This document shows, piece after piece, positions 12,987 to 26,200 of a DNA stretch of 64,000 bases (position 1 is its first letter; each line of letters opens with the position of its first letter). Made by a program: the position numbers and the translations under genes. This DNA comes from Cladopsammia gracilis (lineage: Eukaryota > Cnidaria > Anthozoa > Scleractinia > Dendrophylliidae), in assembly GCA_022457155.1 (NCBI GenBank), contig JAJGOT010000212.1:932001-996000 (forward strand), given 5' to 3'. Below the pieces are notes generated by a model. It ran no database searches. It was not told the DNA's origin and was given only the letters and a program-made list of their open reading frames with translations.

Positions 12987-13137
12987 GTTGCAGCTCTTCG
13001 AAACCTCTATTTTCTTTGGCCCGGTAAAACACAGCTGCTATTGTTTTTAGGGTTAAGGTCCATTGTTGTGTTGTTTGTTCTATTGTTAGCTCTAAGGGTT
13101 GCAAACCAATGGTGTGAGACCTTACGAGAGCTGCAAC
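12987..13137 (+). mobile_element. Short MITE (GTTGCAGCTCT ends), copy 1
   Basis: Ends GTTGCAGCTCT and AGAGCTGCAAC are inverted. The interior matches 53694-53833 at high identity. It is about 151 bp and non-coding. Confidence 0.7.
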
Positions 13138-13690
13138 ATCACCTAATAAAAGCTTTTATACCTCAATAGTTTTATTTATGTAGTGAGAGAAAAGTTATTG
13201 TATATGCGAAAAGCACTGTATATGTATATGGGTAAAGCACATTCCTGAACTTGGGAATAGAGCTCAAAAAATACGGCAAACTCCAAGCGAAAGGAAAACA
13301 CGCTTCAAAAAGATTCTCGAAACATTCCTAAACTTGGTAATTATATAATAGACCTTAAAAATACATACCTTGTATGTTGCTTCAGTCAGTCTGTCCCTGC
13401 AAACGACAAAGGCAAATTGTTTCGAAGATCGAAACCACCTTTTGGAGTTCACCAAGACCTCCAAGCAAACATGTGGATCATTACAAACATATGAGTGAAG
13501 TTAAAAACATATTATATAATTATATAGTTCGAAGTGTCAAAAAACACATTAGAAACACATAACACAACGTGTGTGAAAGAGCTCACAATACTCCAGGGAA
13601 ACTATTGCATAATCCTTGTGGGTAGCACATGAGTGCAAATATATACATGTTCTCAACTCGTCGTCAACACCTTCCAAAAATAGCCTACGT

Positions 13691-14020
13691 AGGGCCGATT
13701 AATTTACACGGTACAACTTTGTTGCATGCGACACGTAAACGGCATGCTTACGACATGACTTGAGTTGATTTACACGGAGTAATTTGTGTTGTAAGCATGT
13801 CGTAAGCATGTTTTAAGCGTCTCGCATGCGACAATGTTGGGGTCTTTCTGCATGTACTGGTATCCATGAACCACTCATTGTCTTCTATTGTTTGTGAAGT
13901 ATTGTATTTTTGGTCTTGTTTTGCATTTGTATTATTGTCGTTCTTTGTTCCTTTTGTTTTACGTAATATGTGACCGGTACATGCAGAATCTACCCAATGT
14001 TGTACCGTGTAAATCGGCCT
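13691..14020. mobile_element. MITE with GGCCGATT...ACACGGTACAAC ends
   Basis: The left end GGGCCGATTAATTTACACGG and the right end (CCGTGTAAATCGGCC) are inverted copies. CATGCTTACGACATG-type words repeat near the left end. It lies just upstream of the LDHD first exon. A minus-strand 119-aa frame across it is a by-product. Confidence 0.6.
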
Positions 14021-14203
14021 TAAACGACCGTTTTTGCATCGCGCGCTTTGCGGACCTATTTTCGCATTCTCGTCCCCAGACCTCCTACGCTTGTGGCAAG
14101 TAATCAAATATGGCTGGTGTCGAAATGCTGGATGATTTGTAGTTCCAGTGTTGTTTTCGTCTCGTTTAAGTCTCTTCCTTGCTTCTTATAGCTCGGATAC
14201 GTC

Positions 14204-17200
14204 ATGGCGTCATTTGTTCGAACTTCTATTCGTCCATTTTGTCGGCTGATTGATCGAAGGTTCTTTCTTCCAGCATGTTCCACTGTTCGATGGAAGTCTG
14301 CCTTAGAACAACCCCAGGTACGCGTAACGCAATTTGTTGTACTAAACATCAGCTAAATTTAATACCTCCAAAATATTTTCCGACAGTAATGGTGTTGACA
14401 AAGTTAGAAGTTGGTCCTTATGCTTCTTGGAAGCTAGTTTAGAATATATTATACATGTAATAATAAAACGATCTTGTTCAGAGCAAGATCTGTAAGGTTA
14501 ATTATTAACATGAGTGCGTGGTTGGGCATTCTGCTGTTTGCAATAGAATGTTTAGAAAATATCCACAGTATAAACAAAACCACGAGGAAATGAATTAATG
14601 TACCGTATCCAGATTTATCAAACAGTGATGAGTTGTAAGCACATGATTCAAATTATTCACCAGTCAGTTTGAAAAGCATTGCCCCTCCCTCACTGAACCC
14701 ACTCGTTTCCCCTTTCTCTTTGCAGGTCAGTGACATGCCATGTGTATTTATGTTTTGTTTTAAGCCCGGTTTACACGACAAGCATTTTGGACCCGGCACT
14801 CCAAAATTTGTGGGCTGCACGGTGATCTAGTGGTTAGCGCGTCGGAATTTCAACCTGAAGGTCGGTGGTTCGAGCATGGTCTCTGCCGTCGTGTTGTTTC
14901 CTTAGACAAGAAACTTTACTCCACACTGTCTCTCTCCACCCAGGTGTATAAATGGGTACTGGCGACAAAATGCTGGGGTAACCCTGCGATGGACTAGCAT
15001 CCCATCGAGGGGGGAGTAGCAATATTCCTAGTTGCTTCATGCTACGGAAACCGGGTTAAGCTCCGGCCGTGTGGGCCATTCGTGGCCTGTGTGCGACTTT
15101 ACCTTACCTTTTACCTTACTCCAAAATTTGGCACACGGGCCAATTTTTTTATCCAGCCACTGTTCCATTTACACAACAAAATTTGGCACATATAGTTTCG
15201 AGATGGGCACGCCTAAAATAAGAAATGGCACCCCCAAATTTCTGAGCATTTCAGTACATTCGCCAGTGGTTGAACCACTTTTTGGTGAACCCCTTATGTA
15301 CCATCTGGATCACGTTTGACAAAATGGCAGATGAGGCACAGCGTGCAATTCAGCTGGCAATTGTCTGGTTTTTGAAGAAGCGAAGGGCTAAAAGGGATCG
15401 AATGATTGAAGAAAAATGTCGTCTTTTCTGTATATATATAACAGGCAATGCCGATATGTATTACTTTGGGCAACTTTTGCTTGCCTGCATCAATCAGCTG
15501 CCCCTGAGAACTATCTGGATGAACCCACAAGAAGCTACAGTGTACTTGGTCTGAAATGGTTACCGATACGTTCAGTGACGAACAATGGTATCAGAACTTT
15601 TGCGTCTGACCTTGCAGAAGACGCCATTTTTGTTTGTTGAAGAACATGTGAGCATGTGCAACTGAATTTGTGCATGCGGGCCCATTTTTTGGCGGGCTGA
15701 TCTCGCCAGGCAGTCTCCGCCCGTCTAAATTTTGGGCATGTGGGCCAATGAAATTGGCTTTTACCAGCAAAATGAGGTGTGCCGTGCCATAAATTATTGA
15801 CCCGTGTGCCAAAATTTAGGTGTGCTGGGCCCAAAAAGCTTGTCGTGTTAACCAGGTTTTAGACATAAATGCCACACTTGGGGCCCATCTTTAAGCAAGG
15901 TATTCAAGATTGTCATAGTGTGGCCAAATATGGAAAATACATAAACCTGTGCCTCAACCTGGAACTTTGAGGGCAATTGATTCAGCTTTCAAACACAGAC
16001 AAAACATAAGAAATTAAATATAATGCATAACACTTGACAATGACTGCCATCATTGTTGGATGAGCTAGCTGAATTTCAACAGGGATGTACATCTGTATCC
16101 GAACCTTCAACATTGTAAGATATCTTATGGGATGAATTAATCTTGGCATTAATATTTTGTGGTAGATTGCCTATCATACAGTTGACGATGACCTCAAGAA
16201 AGCATTTCAAGACATTGTCGGAGAAAAAAATGTGTCATCTGCAATGGCTGTGAGAGAGCAACATGGAAAAGATGAATCTCACCACAAGTGTCATCCTGCT
16301 GACCTTGTTGTTTGGCCAGAAAACAAGGAACAAGTCAGCCAAGTGGCAAAACTTTGTAATGATCACTGTCTTCCATTGATTCCATTTGGATCTGGGACAG
16401 GCTTGGAAGGAGGCGTGGTAGCCAAAAAGGTACACAATATTTTTGAAACATTGGTCTAATTTTTTTTACATAATTGTAGACTTTGGAAAACTCTCCAGTT
16501 CATGTTTTGTGTGTTGTATTATTGTCTCCTCATATAAATCTCCCAGCCTCTTCAGGCCTTCTGATGGGCCTTGGGATGCAAAACAAAAATCGAAAATTAC
16601 ATGTAGATGGCATTTTCAGGTCCAACAGACATATATAGTGTGACAAAAGATGGCTATTATGCAGCAGATTGTGATTTTTCTATACTAATTTAAACTTATA
16701 AGTAACTTTCCAGATCAAACAGTTAATTTTTCTGTCCCCCGATTTTTTCCATCGTAAAATATGATACTACTGAAATTGTATAGATACTTAAAGCAAAGAA
16801 ATTGTCCTAAAACAAAAGACAGCAATATATTTTACATTGAGTTACAAACCACATGTATTGAGCTCTTTCTGTTTTATGTTGCACACATTTAAGTTTTTAA
16901 TAATACCTCAAAAGTGAATGCACCTTTATGACTAAATGCTTCTCTTCATTATAGGCTCTTCTAACATATTGAGCTTATAATAAATAATGCCATGGGCACA
17001 TACACTGTACATGTATTTCAGTAAACATGATAATATTTAAAAGTCCATTGTTACACTACTATGTGTACATAATTATAAGAAGCTCTTGAACATTCATGAA
17101 TTGGCAGTAAGAAAAAAGTCGTACTCTTGCAAAAATTGCCTACTTTACTCTGACATGTATTAAACTCATTACCAAATAAACATGTACATGTATCAGAGCT

Positions 17201-20200
17201 TGGGGAAAGTGCCCTTAGGTATGGTGGAGCCACACGTGATACGAGCATGGCGCACAGGTATCCATGGAAACCCTGAGAGTGGCAACCAACAGGCACCATC
17301 ACACTGATAGCATCAGTGGAGATACTTACCAACCCAACTACATGTACTTAGTACCTAAACCAACAGCTGGGGAGGGAGGGATAGGAGCAGCAAACCACAC
17401 CATGAGCATGATCAAAGCTAAACTGCACGTCCACACACAGCGGGAACACAAAGCATGTAACATCCATGCAAAAAGCCTGTATACAACCCAAAGCACAGCA
17501 CCACAGTGAACGGCCACTGACCAGCATTGGCTTGAGCCTAACTTAGTCTACATGTAAATTTCACTTAGCCACTGACATACAGCTGTATATTACAATTTGT
17601 TGCATGCAATAGTTATTACGATAACATTAACAGTTGAATGTCATTTTTTAGGGTGGTGTCAGTGTAGATGTAACAAAAATGAACGAGATAGTTGAATTTA
17701 ATGCAGAAGATTTTGATGTGACAGTGCAGGCAGGTGTCACTAGAAATCAGCTCAATAATTATGTGAAAGACTCAGGATTGTGGTTCCCAGTAGGTATGTC
17801 AACATTGTTAATAATAATATAATTATTATTTTTATTTTTTCAGAGAGATAATATTTACCCCTCACAGAAGTAGATTTCCCACCCCTAGAGACTGCCCCCC
17901 CCCCCGTTCCTAAATTGCCAGTGACTTCCTTTGGGTGGGTACAATTTAACATGTACAGTATATATACTGTATATACTGTAGATACTCAAGTACACATGCA
18001 TGTATTACCTGCAACTATAATTAATTAATTAATTAATTAATAATTATAATATCCATAAATATTGTAACAGGAGGAGAAAACCACAAATGTAATACCACAA
18101 CCAACAGTCTTTATTTAAAACTAGCTCCATGTTCTGACACTGTTACAACGTGTAATTCCCTTTTATACTTGATCCTACCCTTACACATGCCACTCACAAC
18201 ATCTATGACAACAATAACTGTCTTCTTCTAGCTGGCGAATAACAACTAGCTTACACATTTCACTACAATATCTTACAAAGTACATGTATGTATACTACAG
18301 ATTTTTTTTAAAGAATGCCTGGGGCTTCTATTGAAAACTGGGTTGCTTTGAAAATAGTTAAATACACTGTACCAGAACCTGTATCAACCAGACACCCTGT
18401 GAGGGTATTGAGGGTGGTCGCCAATAATACAGTTTACACTGCATTTCACTTTTGACACAGACTGTAAGTGTTTTTATGAGGGTGACTGCTTACACCAAAG
18501 GAGGTCTTTATTAATAAAATGCATGTTTTGTTTTCTAGTATACATGGCTGTTTGTTCTTCTTCTTTTAAATTGTAGACCCAGGAGCAGATGCCAGTTTGG
18601 GTGGTATGGCATCTACGAGTGCATCTGGAACAAATGCTGTCAGGTACTTATTAAATTATTTAACATTCTTCATGATGATAATAATTGTAGCTTCTTACAA
18701 CAGTTAACAACTATTCACCAAAGTGGAGGTGGGTAGTGGTGGATATTTACCAAGTACTGAAACAGTGAGATAATATAACGAAAACGATGCTTTTTAACTC
18801 ATTTATTCCTGTCAACGATTACAATTTCCGCGCACAAATTGCTGGGAGGTGAATAGCACTTGCTTCAGTAGCCAATCAGAGTGCGCCAACAATGCTATCC
18901 ACTGTTTCAGTATATACTACTAATAATTATTGACTATTGCTACTAATTGATTATTACATCAAGATTGTACAAATTGTAGTTGTACCTTTAGTTTAGCAAA
19001 AAGTGATTATTTTAATTCATATATTAAAATCTAATTTGTTTCAAAATCATGCAGTCAAGAAATTACATAATTTTATGTAGTGACATTTATGTTGGGTTTT
19101 GGATAATAAGAAACCTTCTTAAAATATGCCAGTCAATTAAAGATTGATTTATAAAATAATATCTTTTTAACAGGTATGGAACTATGAGAGAGAATGTGAT
19201 GAATCTGGAGGTTGTCTTAGCTGATGGGAGGATTATCAATACTGCGGGTGAAGGTCGTCGGACAAGGTACATGTATACTTGTACTTGTACTGGCACGCTA
19301 TATGATGGATACATTGTATGATTACTGAATAATGATCATTTTCCTTGAATTTCAAATATGTATATTCTGAACATATATTTTAATGAGCATTTTAGTATTA
19401 TTTTAGTTAAATTTCCTAGTGTTTCATTCATTTCAGGTTTTTATTTTTATTTTTCGCAGAAAGACATCTGCAGGATACAACCTGACTAACCTGTTTGTTG
19501 GTTCTGAAGGCACGTTGGGGATCATTACAAAAGTGACTCTGAGGTTGTATGGCATACCAGAATCGGTATGTTTACAGAAGTCAACTACACATCAATTTTG
19601 TCATCTTCATGCAAATAGAGTATTGGTATCTCCTCTTTGAATTTCAGGCTAAATTAAATTTTGTTCTTTAGGTTCATCAAATAATAAATAAATAATAATA
19701 AATAAATAACAATTTTTGAAGGGGGTGGCACCAAGCTAACTCTAGGTTAATTAGGGTGGCCCTCTAAAAATTCCTGGTCAAATTTGAATTTTTAAATGTT
19801 AGTTTTTGAGGAGGGAGGAAAAACCAGAGAAAAAACCCTTGGAGCAAGGATGAGAACTAACAACAAACTCAACCCACATGATGCCAAGTCCGGGAATCGA
19901 ACCCGAGCCACATTGGTGGGAGGCGAGTGCTCTCACCCCTGCGCCATCCCTACTCCCTGTTCATCAGACAGGTTGTATTATAATTGCTAACCTTAAAGCA
20001 AGGTAGTTCCTCCTTAAGTACACTTGTATGTCATGGCGGTTCTTTTTTTTGTCTCAGACTGTGCTAGAATTAAAACTGAGCAGCTTACTTCAAACACAAA
20101 ATGCTCTTAGAACACCAAGAATAAGATTAATCAAGAAAATTCTTATAGAAAGAATAAACCATAATCAGTTTTTAGCAAATTTTCCAAAACACATTGAAGA

Positions 20201-23200
20201 AACATGAAAAATTGGCCAATTTTTTTATGTTGCAATCCACTTCCATCCTGGCCATCTGTAGTCAGAGACACCTGTTTGTAGTTTCATTAAACTCATAAAA
20301 CAATTTTAAACAAAACTGGACCATTATTTTTGTGTTTCCACCGATATAAATAATTATGTCATTTAGCTTTTTAAAATAATACTAAAAATGGTGACATAGC
20401 CCCTTTACAAGACCTTGATTATTCTGGATATCACAAAAACTGAATCTAATTATAATAATTGTTGTATTATTCATTGTTTTAAAGAAAATAATGACAAATG
20501 CACCATTGCACAGAACACAGTTTATTATTTTCCAGCAAGAAAAGAATTCCCCACCCGAGAACTTGACATTGCATGCTCTTGGAAATTATGTATTGCACAC
20601 ACAATCTACAATAGGCGACAAACATAGTTGACACACTGTAAAACAAAAACGGTTTTCGTGCCATATTTATCACTGTATCTTTCCATTCACTACACTCTGC
20701 CGCATTAACCCCCGTCCCCCTATCCGATGTTGTAGGATTGTAGCGACAGACCTGACTAAACGATACACAACATTGTCTGGGGGGGTAGCGGTTGGGAATA
20801 ATGGGGTGGGGCTGAAATGCCTCTCGTCCCAAAGAAAATGGGGTTCAAAATGACAATGTGTCAACAATATTGTCACCTATTGTACACATTATTCACTAAT
20901 CTGCTTACAGATTAGTGAATAATCTGTAGGGAGAGCTGCAGTGTAATAACTTGACTAATATTGATATTGATATATCGATCAACAAGTGCAATCTAAAGAA
21001 TTGTATTAAGAATCAGGTAGCATCCATTCCATTCCATTGTTATTTTGTTTTGTTTGATTTGTAGACAGCATCTGGGGTGTCTTCATTTCCTGATGTCAAG
21101 TCAGCTGTTGATGCTGTGGTGGAAATTCTGCAGTGTGGGTTACCTATGGCGCGAATTGGTAAGTAGTTTTCACGTTTGCCCCCGATATCTTTTAGAAAAT
21201 GAAACATCTGTGAGCAGCCTAGGATTTAGCAGGGTTCAAAATAAAATCACAGCTTTAAGTTTGAATTTGTAGGCTTTTTTTTTTGTCTAGGCTCATTATT
21301 TCCCGGCTGTCAATAATGAATGAGCACATACCCTCACTTTTTGCGATTTGTGTGCAGGCCACTTCTTATCATCTGTTCAAAGCTTTTTTTAGTAGCGCCA
21401 CCCCGGGTGTTATGAGAACCCTGAATTATCATTACAGGATACCATTGCAGCGACTTTGATGTCAGTTGGCCGATCCAAGCATGACATGAATTTTCTATGT
21501 TTGGTAAAAAGTCGCCAGCAGGTGCGGTCAAAGTGACGGCTATCGCCGGCAGCCGGCTGCTATTTTGAACCCTGTTTAGTGTCCTTACAATGATTGTCCG
21601 GTCATGCGAATTTTCCATCAGTAGAAGTTCACCTTACTGAGCTGATTTATTTACTGTATTATTTTTTCTCTAGAATTTTTAGATGATGTTCAGATTGATG
21701 CTTGTAACAAGTTTTCTGGCTTGGATTACCCGGTGACTCCGACACTTTTCTTGGAATTTCAAGGGTCAGAAAACAGTGTCCAAGAGCAAGCTTCCATTGC
21801 AGGTCAGAAACTAATGAAGATTGTAGCCTTGGCGTCAATATCTTCCTGTTTCCTTCCCCCAATGCAAGAAGAATTAAAAAAGGACATCTGTGCAGAGGGT
21901 AGAAATTAAAAACACAGTGACATCTAAGGCGGAACCCAATAAGCGGCACCGTATCTCAGACGTCCCCTTTTCGCGACCTCCCTTTGCACTTCGTGCTCTC
22001 TCCCAAAATCCTCCCTTCACACCCGTGCTCTCTCCACGTGCCTCGCGTGTACCCTAAATCCTCCCTTCGCGCTCCACGCTCTTTCCACGCACCCAAAATC
22101 CTTCCTTCCCCTCGCCTTCCTAGAGCCTGCCACACAGGCTTACTTTTCCGATGCAGGAAAGAAGCAGGAGATAAAGAGTACAATCACATTATTTTTGGAC
22201 CATTCTGGCTATTCCTTATTCGGTTTTGGTCTGCAAAACTTATGTTTCCTCAATAAAAGTTACTTTTCCATGAAAATAAGTAATTTTTCTTGGCAAAACG
22301 TACTTTTCCACAGCAAAACTACTTTTTCCATGAAAAAACGTAATTTTCCTTGGCAAAACTTACTTTTCCACAGCAAAACTACTTTGCCACGGCAAAACCT
22401 ACTTTATCACAGTTAAACTATTTTTCACGGCAAGATTTATTTTCCTAACGGCGAAATGGAAAATTAAGGTCCACTTGCCATCACAGTGTCGAGTTTCCTC
22501 GCGGGAGGTAATTTTCGCGTTCGCTCGCGATATCACGCGCTCAGCTATCCCTGAGAGAAATGAGGGACTACTCATAGTCTATAATGACTCAAGAAAATTC
22601 AAAAGCTTCCTTTCTTCATTTTCACAGGGGAAGTCATTGAAAGTAATGGGGGCTCCAAATTCCAGTGGGCCACTGAACTGGAAGAACGAAACAAACTTTG
22701 GAAAGCCAGACACAACGCCTGGTATGCAGATATGGCGCTCAGACCTGGATGCACGGTAAAAAAAAAAAAAACAAGTGATCACATTTTATGTATGTTTACC
22801 GTTGTCCAGAACGCACAGTGTAGCAACCAACAAGAACAGATCAGTCATTTTTTCCGTTTTCACAACCAATAACATGACAATAATAATTGAACAATCAGGA
22901 CCATATCCAGAGACTGTTAAATTAGTCAGACCATCATCTGACGATGGATTCCTTGACTCTGTTGTTAAAGATGACTTCTGCTCAGTTTGTTGAAACGCCA
23001 GTCAGCAGCAAGTCTTTTTCAGACAGCCAAGGGACACTGTCCCAACACTGTCCCAACACTGTGCCGACATTGTCCCGACACTGTTCCGCCGAAAGAACAA
23101 AATTTCGCGTACCTAATTTCCATGTTATATCGTCAAATGTCACCAAATATACAACTTAATTAGATAAAAAACATTCTATAGAGCAAACCAAAAGCAGTAG

Positions 23201-26200
23201 TTTGGAGATAAAGTGCAGGATTGCACGGATGGAAGTGGATTATAGTTCATCAAACTTGATTTCATGACAGGCGGTCAAGAAATCAAATTTGCCATTCTTG
23301 TGGAATTTTGACTTTTTTAGCCTTCATTTTGTCTTTTTGGTTAATACTTCTGTGCTTTCATTCCTTTTGGCGACTTCAGTTTTCTTCCTATTTCAAGATA
23401 GTAAAGCAAGTTTAAAGCAAACTCCTGGCAAAAAATCATGAAAACACGCTATACATGTCTGTATAGGGCAATCTTTGTTTACACTTTTTGCCTCATTAGC
23501 ATATGTGCATCATTTTCTAATCGAGCTACAACAAAATCAACTCTGAATATTAAAAGGGCATAGTACAATTAGCTTTCTCTGGAAATTTGAACCCGATACA
23601 CTAGATACTCTTTGTGCAATGCTGTTTTCAAAACACTAAATTTTACAAAAATGTATTGGCTCATTAGCGCTTTTGCCACCCAGCAATTTTGCAGTTTTGG
23701 ATAGCTTATATTTTCTTAAATATTGCATGCAAAAAGCTAAAAATTTGGTAGATTACTAAATTTAACAAGCTCTTTCAACTGTTGAAGTCAATTTGTGTTT
23801 AGCGCAATGTCCTCTCTACGTAAATTCGTATGCTAATGAGACAAAATGTAAACAATGAGGCCAGCAAAGATCACCCTATTAGTCGGGACACTGCCTCTTT
23901 AAAAGTCTCCTCTTACCCAGACGATCACAACAAACAAACGATAAAAGTCACTCCTGACCAGCAATGCCAATTAAAAATGTTGCTATCGATTTAGCCTTAC
24001 GTTAAACGTTAAACTCTAGGTCTTATGAAATCTTTTTAGGGCGTGTCAACAGATGTTTGTGTCCCAATTTCAAAACTACCAGAAATCATTGTGGAAACCA
24101 AAGAAGACATTTTAACTAACAACTTAATTGGTAAGTAAATGCAAGAAGAAACAAAACAAACAAAAACCAAAGAATAAAACAGATTATCAGGTTACACATA
24201 CACATATAAAACTGAAAAAGTTAGGTAGGATTTCATTATCCTCTAACTTCCTTCGTTGTATTTCTCTTTTTTCGTCTTTAAAAAAGGAGAGAGAAAAGAA
24301 AAAAAAAATGAGAAAGCGAGTTGTTCATTTCTCCAAATGTGTACCCAAGCTTTCACAAATGATTCTGTTAACACAGTTTGTGTACAAGGTCCTCATATCT
24401 CTAAAGCCTGGTTTTCACAAGCAACAAACATAAACAGAAGAAGAAGCGTAACAGCCCTTATGTTCAGCTGAGTGAAAACGGGCTTGACATAAGCATAGGC
24501 ATAAGTGCAAGTCAGCATATGCATAAGGACCAATTGCAAGCCGGTATATGCATAAGGACTAATCTTCTGCTTATGTCAATGTTCGTTTTCACTTTACGCA
24601 AATTCTTATGTTTCCGTTTATGCTTATACTTATGCATGTCGGTAATGAAAACCAGGCTTAACTTTTAATCAATTCTCTCACAATCTCCAAACCTTGGATA
24701 TTGTAAAACAGTAAAGTCCGCTGTAATTGACTATGATCCTCGAGGACTACCTTGAATCTGGAGAAGTCATTTTCAAACCATTTGCAGGATTAAAGTGTTA
24801 GAAATAACAAGTTTGAACCAGACTGCGATCATTTTCTCTTCTCTCACAACGATAGTTAAGACAGTCAAGATTCCTTTAGCGGTATACACAAAGATTTCTT
24901 TGGTCACTTGTCACGCACTATCTTGTAAGAATTGCCTCAGATATTGCGTGACGAACCCAAACAACGTCTGTGTCAGTAAGACGGGAGGACAGATTTTCGG
25001 GAGTTGTTTTTTTTTTTAGGGGATTTAGCTCCTGTCTACCATTCTTGTCCTTATTACTTAAGGGAGCTATGTCACCGACTGTAGTGTCACTTTGACAAGC
25101 CAAAAGACATGTTTGCATCAATGGAAACCCAACCATAATGGTCCAGTTTTGTTTAAAATTACTCTACGCAAGTACACTGAAAATATAAACAAGAGCTAAC
25201 AAGTGTCTCTGACTACAGATGGCCAGGATGGAAATGGTTTGTTCTCCCTTCATGAATGGCACTTGATATCTACTTCGTGTTTGAAAAAAAGATGGCTCGG
25301 TTTTAATTCTAGCACAGTCCGGGCCAAAAACATAAAAACCGCCATGAAAATTTTCAAACTGTCACTGAGAGACAAAGACTGATTGCTCTTAGTCTAGAAT
25401 TATGTTGAATTTTCAATTGTTGGTAGTAGTTAATTGCATTCAATTGTTGGTAGTAGTTAATTGCATTCAATTGTAAGTAGTAGTTAATTGCATTCAATTG
25501 TCGGTAGTAGTTAATTGAATTCAATTGTTGGTAGTAGTTAATTGAATTCAATTGTTGGTAGTAGTTAATTGAATTCAATTGTTGGTAGTAGTTAATTGAA
25601 TTCAATTGTTGGTAGTAGTTAATTGAATTCAATTGTCGGTAGTAGTTAATTGAATTCAATTGTCGGTAGTAGTTAATTGAATTCAATTGTTGGTAGTAGT
25701 TAATTGAATTCAATTGTTGGTAGTACTTAATTGCATTCAATTGTCGGTAGTAGTTAATTGCATTCAATTGTAAGTAGTAGTTAATTACATTCAGTTGTTG
25801 GTAGTAGTTAATAGAACACTCGTTTGTTTCCAGCCCCTATTGTTGGGCACGTGGGCGATGGGAATTTCCATTGTTTTATCCCAATAAAACCGGACGACGA
25901 GGAAGAGCATCGCGCAGCAAAAGAATTCACCCTGAGATTGGGAAGGTAAGGTCGCATGATCGGTTAATTATCTTCCTTGTCTTTTTGATTTAGCCCCAAT
26001 TGTTGGGCATGTTGGAGATGGGAACTTTCATTGCGTTATACCGCTTGATTTGGAATGCGAGGAAGAGATAAGAAAAGCAAAAGAATTTATAGACAGACTA
26101 GCAAGGTATGCTTTACAGTGTAATAGACCTCAAGAAAAGTTGTGTTATTGCATCAAAGGCACGTTTTGTAAAAACCATGTGGCTGACACATTGCCAGGGC

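Noticed and set aside
13748..14107. 119-aa minus-strand frame upstream of LDHD
   Set aside because: Mostly covers the MITE at 13691-14020 and shows no motif.
16182..16429. LDHD exon 2 starting at 16182 (acceptor CATACAG)
   Set aside because: That start would need exon 1 to end in phase 1. The acceptor GTGGTAG at 16165 gives phase 0, matching exon 1 ending at 14317.
25354..25767. 137-aa minus-strand frame with a repeated INYYQQLNS peptide
   Set aside because: It is the translation of the 27-bp minisatellite, which stays open because 27 is divisible by three. It lies in an LDHD intron on the opposite strand.
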